This document shows, piece after piece, positions 5,036 to 7,243 of a DNA stretch of 7,243 nt; the stretch's first letter is position 1; the number at the start of each line of letters is the position of its first letter. The position numbers were made by a program, and so were the translations under genes. The DNA is from SAR324 cluster bacterium (GTDB lineage Bacteria > Bdellovibrionota > UBA2361 > JAAZON01). Location: NCBI GenBank assembly GCA_012797725.1, contig JAAZON010000374.1, positions 1 through 7,243 on the forward strand. Direction: 5' to 3'. The notes beneath the pieces are model-generated. The model had not been told where the DNA came from and did not search any database. It saw only the letters and a program-made list of their open reading frames with translations.

Positions 5036-6523
5036 TTACCTTTTATAAGTTGCAGGATAATAACAATGGCAGCAATCTGCAGAGGCTAGAAATTCGGTGG
5101 AACCCGAGGCTGAGAACATAGCGGTAGTCTCTGGTGGTATTCCATTCATTCCAACTCCTCCTGCGAACAGTTCTCCCTTAATCCCGGACCTAATAGCCAC
5201 CGAGAAATGTCTGGAATATCTTGGTGAATGACTAATTTCACCACCACCATTGTATCGTTCTTTATGTGGTTGATCATTATTCTCACTACAAGTAACACCA
5301 ATTCCAATGTTTGCCCCCAGTGATGCCGTATCATCAGAATCAGCAGACGCAGAAACGCCCACCTGAATACTTCGAGTGCAGCTCACAAGCCTATCTGCTG
5401 TAATTGCAGCTGAAATTGGAGTACTATCACTACCTTCCTCGCTATCTGTTGTGCGTGAAGCAAATGCAATGGTACTTTTCGCATTGAAACCTGCTTGGAC
5501 AAAAAGCTCCCCTTTTGATTCCCTGGTCCAGTCATATAATTCGCTTCCACAATTACTACCATTAAGATCAAATTGTATTTTCCAAAATCCTGTGGCAGCA
5601 TTCGAACTAGACGCCGATGCGAATGGGCACATACTAAATGCAAATCCATCCCCATTTGCTTTATCGTCACCTACCACCAGGCTCTCCACTCCACGAGTTC
5701 TAACAGCATATAAAAAACCGCATCTCTCACTTAAAGACGTTCCATCTCCTTGTTCAGGATCCCATTCTTGTCTAGTGCTTATTGAATAATAACACCATAC
5801 ATTTGATTGCCCTGCATTTGCTGCGCTCGAGTAGACGGGAAGTGAACCTTCATCAGAAGATTCTTGATTCCTGGGCTTTGAAGGCAACAAATAGCCCTGA
5901 CCTGTCACTCTAAAATCAATTCCCGGGCTCCCATCTTTAAAGGACACACCACCTATCGATAAACTATCAGGTCTTCGCGTCTTCTTTCGCTTGATGTACG
6001 AACCGCGGAAAGAAAGGACAAGACCTCCGTCTCTTAGCTTAATCTTTCCGATTGTTTTTCTTGGTAGATCCATCTTGTAATTGGTCGCCACAGACATTTT
6101 AGACTCTAATAACTCAAATGGAAGTGGTGTCGGTGTCGCCGACTTTTTTAATTGATTTGGGAAAGCTGTCCTACAAGGTATGGGAGTGGCTGCCATTGCA
6201 GGAAGTATTGCGTTTGCTTCAAAGAGCCTCCTTCTCTCGCGCCAAACGCTTTCAAGGAATAATCCTTTCCTTGTCAGTGTTTCTCCATTCTTGTCATATA
6301 AGTGCAATCTTAAGGAGCTTGGTTCGATTCTTCTTACATCCACATGTCCAGGCCCGAATAAAATAGTAGTACGTACCTGAATAATTGCCCCTTTTCTCTT
6401 TTGTGAGAATTTTTCAACCTTAACTGGTATTGAGTGTAGACCAATAGAATCCTGAGCGGCCTGACTAACTGCACAGTGAAAAAACACCAGACAATAACTG
6501 AACAAAATCACACGATAGCTCAT
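5036..6523 (-). CDS. Large exported protein of unknown function, cysteine-containing
   Basis: This 495-residue protein begins with a signal peptide (MSYRVILFSYCLVFFHCAVSQAA, likely cleaved near residue 23). I recognise no domain. The first third is basic and carries a Pro/Thr-rich patch (TPIPC then SATPTPLPF, about 113-136). The region 180-300 contains Gly/Ser/Asp-rich loops, and the C-terminal third is Ala/Ser/Gly-rich with beta-like alternation (IQVGVSASADSDD, LGANIGIGVTC). Cysteines at 117, 244, 268, 299, 325, 382, 412, 484, 485 and 487 in the mature part suggest several disulfides, ending in an unusual CCHCYY near the C-terminus. This composition suits a secreted or surface-exposed, disulfide-stabilised beta protein. 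It is first in a two-gene operon with a lipoprotein whose start follows two bases after its stop. Its ATG follows a hairpin that holds the likely Shine-Dalgarno (listed separately). The only promoter-like pair upstream is weak (TTGCTT at 6664-6659, TACACT at 6642-6637, minus strand). Confidence 0.8.
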   Translation of the reverse strand: MSYRVILFSYCLVFFHCAVSQAAQDSIGLHSIPVKVEKFSQKRKGAIIQVRTTILFGPGHVDVRRIEPSSLRLHLYDKNGETLTRKGLFLESVWRERRRLFEANAILPAMAATPIPCRTAFPNQLKKSATPTPLPFELLESKMSVATNYKMDLPRKTIGKIKLRDGGLVLSFRGSYIKRKKTRRPDSLSIGGVSFKDGSPGIDFRVTGQGYLLPSKPRNQESSDEGSLPVYSSAANAGQSNVWCYYSISTRQEWDPEQGDGTSLSERCGFLYAVRTRGVESLVVGDDKANGDGFAFSMCPFASASSSNAATGFWKIQFDLNGSNCGSELYDWTRESKGELFVQAGFNAKSTIAFASRTTDSEEGSDSTPISAAITADRLVSCTRSIQVGVSASADSDDTASLGANIGIGVTCSENNDQPHKERYNGGGEISHSPRYSRHFSVAIRSGIKGELFAGGVGMNGIPPETTAMFSASGSTEFLASADCCHCYYPATYKR

Positions 6524-6542
6524 TTTCGAAAGTTCCTCGAAA
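6524..6542 (-). promoter_or_regulatory. Hairpin carrying the ribosome binding site of the 495-residue protein gene
   Basis: On the minus strand the bases directly before the ATG read TTTCGA (6542-6537), GGAACTT (6536-6530), TCGAAA (6529-6524). The arms pair perfectly over six bases, and the only Shine-Dalgarno-like sequence (GAGGA) is split between the stem and loop, about ten bases from the start. When folded the stem abuts the start codon. This could tune translation of the two-gene operon. The pairing is seen directly; the regulatory effect is inference. Confidence 0.4.
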
Positions 6543-6686
6543 GACTCAAATATTTGTCAATGCTGACCGCTATCATTTGGAAACGGGAAACAGAAGAAGA
6601 AAAACCAGGGAAAAATCAGCGGTTCTAACAGTATTGAGTGTAGCATTAGAAAAGTACTAAGCAAATTTTTCTGAAAGAATCACCCT

Positions 6687-6850
6687 GCTGGAATAATCAT
6701 TCTAAGGGACTTCCAGCTCACAACAAAATTCTGCGGATATTTAAAGCACTGGCTCAAGGCGTTTCTTGGTGAGCTTCTAAGTGCCCGGATCGCCAAGAGG
6801 AGAAGAGTTACGTTAAAAGCGCACCAGTGCTACTTTCAGGTAGTTTTTTT
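6687..6850 (+). ncRNA. Possible plus-strand small RNA with terminal hairpin and T-tract
   Basis: Three hairpins follow one another. GCTGGAA (6687-6693) pairs with TTCCAGC (6711-6717). TCTTGGTGA (6764-6772) pairs with TCGCCAAGA (6790-6798), using one U-G pair and extendable by two more wobbles. CTAC (6830-6833) pairs with GTAG (6840-6843) and is followed directly by seven T (6844-6850). The wobbles in the second stem are stable only if the plus strand is transcribed, and the T-tract has the right polarity for a plus-strand end. No RNA family is recognised, the terminal stem is short, and no good promoter is visible, so this is tentative. Confidence 0.25.
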
Positions 6851-6883
6851 ACTCTCGACTATCATTGTTAAGCGGCACCAGTG
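6812..6883 (+). repeat. Imperfect direct repeat GTTAA..GC..GCACCAGTG
   Basis: GTTAAAAGC followed by GCACCAGTG (6812-6829) is echoed by GTTAAGCG followed by GCACCAGTG (6867-6883), 55 bases apart start to start. The nine-base GCACCAGTG is identical in both. The T-tract of the possible small RNA terminator lies between them. It may be a remnant of a tandem duplication or a pair of protein-binding sites. GTTAAGC fits an integron core-site pattern, but no matching partner or structured attC site was found. Confidence 0.35.
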
Positions 6884-7009
6884 ACACGACTTCGCCGAGG
6901 CTTCGTCGCACAAGCCTAAAGGAAGCCAAATAACAAGGCCTGTCTGTGTCTGCGCAGGAACGCCAGACTCAAGCTGTCGACCAATCGATAGTAAAAGTGT
7001 TTTCTAGAA

Positions 7010-7243
7010 CTAATAATCAAAAATCCCAAATTCACTTTTTATTGTAAGCCTCTTTTCCTCACTTGCTTCAACACGGCCAATTATCTGGGCTTCAACGCCT
7101 AGGGTTTTTGCAATGCTGATAATTTGATTTGCATCCTCTGGATCAACATACAATTCAAATCGGTGCCCCATGTTGAAGACTTCATACATCTCTCTCCAAC
7201 TCATTAAGCTTCCTTCCTGAATAATCTTAAAAAGAGGAGGACA
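7010..7243 (-). CDS. purM: Phosphoribosylformylglycinamidine cyclo-ligase (AIR synthetase), C-terminal part
   Basis: The frame enters from the right edge and ends at the stop at 7012-7010, giving the last 77 residues. It must start outside the window: coding continues upstream of the internal ATG at 7204 as CPPLFKIIQEGSL, which matches the conserved PPxFKxIQ element of PurM. Next comes the family hallmark SWREMYEVFNMGHRFELYV, followed by DANQIISIAKTLGVEAQIIGRVEA, the typical C-terminal alpha/beta unit. PurM converts formylglycinamidine ribonucleotide and ATP to aminoimidazole ribonucleotide in cytoplasmic de novo purine synthesis. The VFNMGH form is seen in a subset of bacteria rather than the common VFNMGIG form. 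No purine genes follow; the next gene on this strand begins 486 bases later. Confidence 0.93.
   Translation of the reverse strand, partial: CPPLFKIIQEGSLMSWREMYEVFNMGHRFELYVDPEDANQIISIAKTLGVEAQIIGRVEASEEKRLTIKSEFGIFDY

Larger units (their letters stand above)
6543..7009. other. Gene-free stretch between purM and the exported-protein operon
   Basis: No convincing coding region was found on either strand; the only small frame noticed (6560-6628, plus, 22 residues) has no ribosome binding site. Contents include a palindrome CAAATATTTG (6547-6556), two purine-rich A-tracts (about 6590-6616), and three plus-strand hairpins ending in a T-tract (6687-6850, listed separately). There are also a direct repeat, a stem AGGCTT/AAGCCT (6898-6917), and a stem GTCTG/CAGAC (6948-6968). 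The last two lie downstream of purM on the minus strand and may help to end its transcript, but neither is followed by a T-run there. Confidence 0.5.

Noticed and set aside
5376..5789. 137-codon open frame on the plus strand
   Set aside because: It lies wholly inside the 495-residue exported protein gene on the other strand, has no recognisable protein pattern, and the opposite frame has a signal peptide and operon context.
6560..6628. 22-residue plus-strand frame starting MLTAIIWKRE
   Set aside because: No ribosome binding site, too short to judge, and it overlaps the likely leader of the minus-strand operon.
6427..6643. 13-base direct repeat GTATTGAGTGTAG at 6427-6439 and 6631-6643
   Set aside because: One copy is inside coding sequence, and a single 13-base match is roughly expected by chance in a window this size.
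6637..6664. Minus-strand promoter TTGCTT-16-TACACT for the exported-protein operon
   Set aside because: Only about half of each hexamer matches consensus; too weak to list as a feature, though its position is reasonable.
6750..6830. Possible tRNA ending in CACCA
   Set aside because: No T-loop GGTTC motif at the right distance and no cloverleaf could be drawn.
6860..6920. Integron attC site around GTTAAGC
   Set aside because: No matching inverse core at the other end, no integrase, and gene orientations are mixed.
1..7243. CRISPR array, insertion sequence or prophage
   Set aside because: No regularly spaced identical repeats, no transposase or phage gene, and no terminal inverted repeats bounding a gene.

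Overview
The window looks like a piece of chromosome from a diderm (Gram-negative type) bacterium of moderately AT-rich composition. The evidence is the tail of a core purine-biosynthesis gene (purM) at the right edge, several exported proteins including a probable lipoprotein, and an envelope system otherwise known mainly from Proteobacteria (a transglutaminase-like/7TM protein with retropepsin-like proteases). The PurM tail has the VFNMGH form. Bdellovibrionota/Oligoflexia would fit, but that is a guess and the taxon is not proven by anything here.

Layout, left to right. (1) 1-1590, minus strand: a tightly packed operon transcribed leftward. It runs from a secreted retropepsin-like protein with a damaged active-site motif (994-1590), to a secreted retropepsin-like protein with an intact DTGA motif (446-997), to the N-terminus of a UUP1-type 'inactive transglutaminase fused to 7TM' protein that leaves the window (1-462). 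All three genes overlap end to start. (2) 1591-1879: a divergent control region with an unusual set of inverted and direct repeats. (3) 1880-3908, plus strand: a gene pair. The first product carries a degenerate superfamily-2 helicase second RecA-like domain and no ATP-binding half; the second is a membrane-anchored PD-(D/E)XK nuclease related to archaeal Holliday junction resolvases. (4) 3909-4163: the gap between convergent genes, holding two hairpins, one a plausible terminator. (5) 4164-6523, minus strand: a two-gene operon for envelope proteins I do not recognise, a 495-residue exported protein followed two bases later by a 289-residue putative lipoprotein. (6) 6524-7009: 486 bases without a convincing gene but with several hairpins and a possible plus-strand small RNA ending in a T-tract. 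(7) 7010-7243, minus strand: the last 77 residues of PurM.

How the genes may work together. The left operon is a cell-envelope protease/7TM system whose known relatives often sit near RimK-like ATP-grasp ligases; any such partner would lie beyond position 1. The central pair combines a helicase-derived protein with a nuclease-fold protein, so a joint role in DNA processing or defence is possible but is inference. The 495-residue protein and the lipoprotein are probably co-translated and act together outside the inner membrane; their function is unknown.

The most interesting items are the helicase-remnant plus membrane-anchored nuclease pair, the paralogous protease with a DPGS motif, and the repeat cluster at 1651-1703, which can form mutually exclusive stems.
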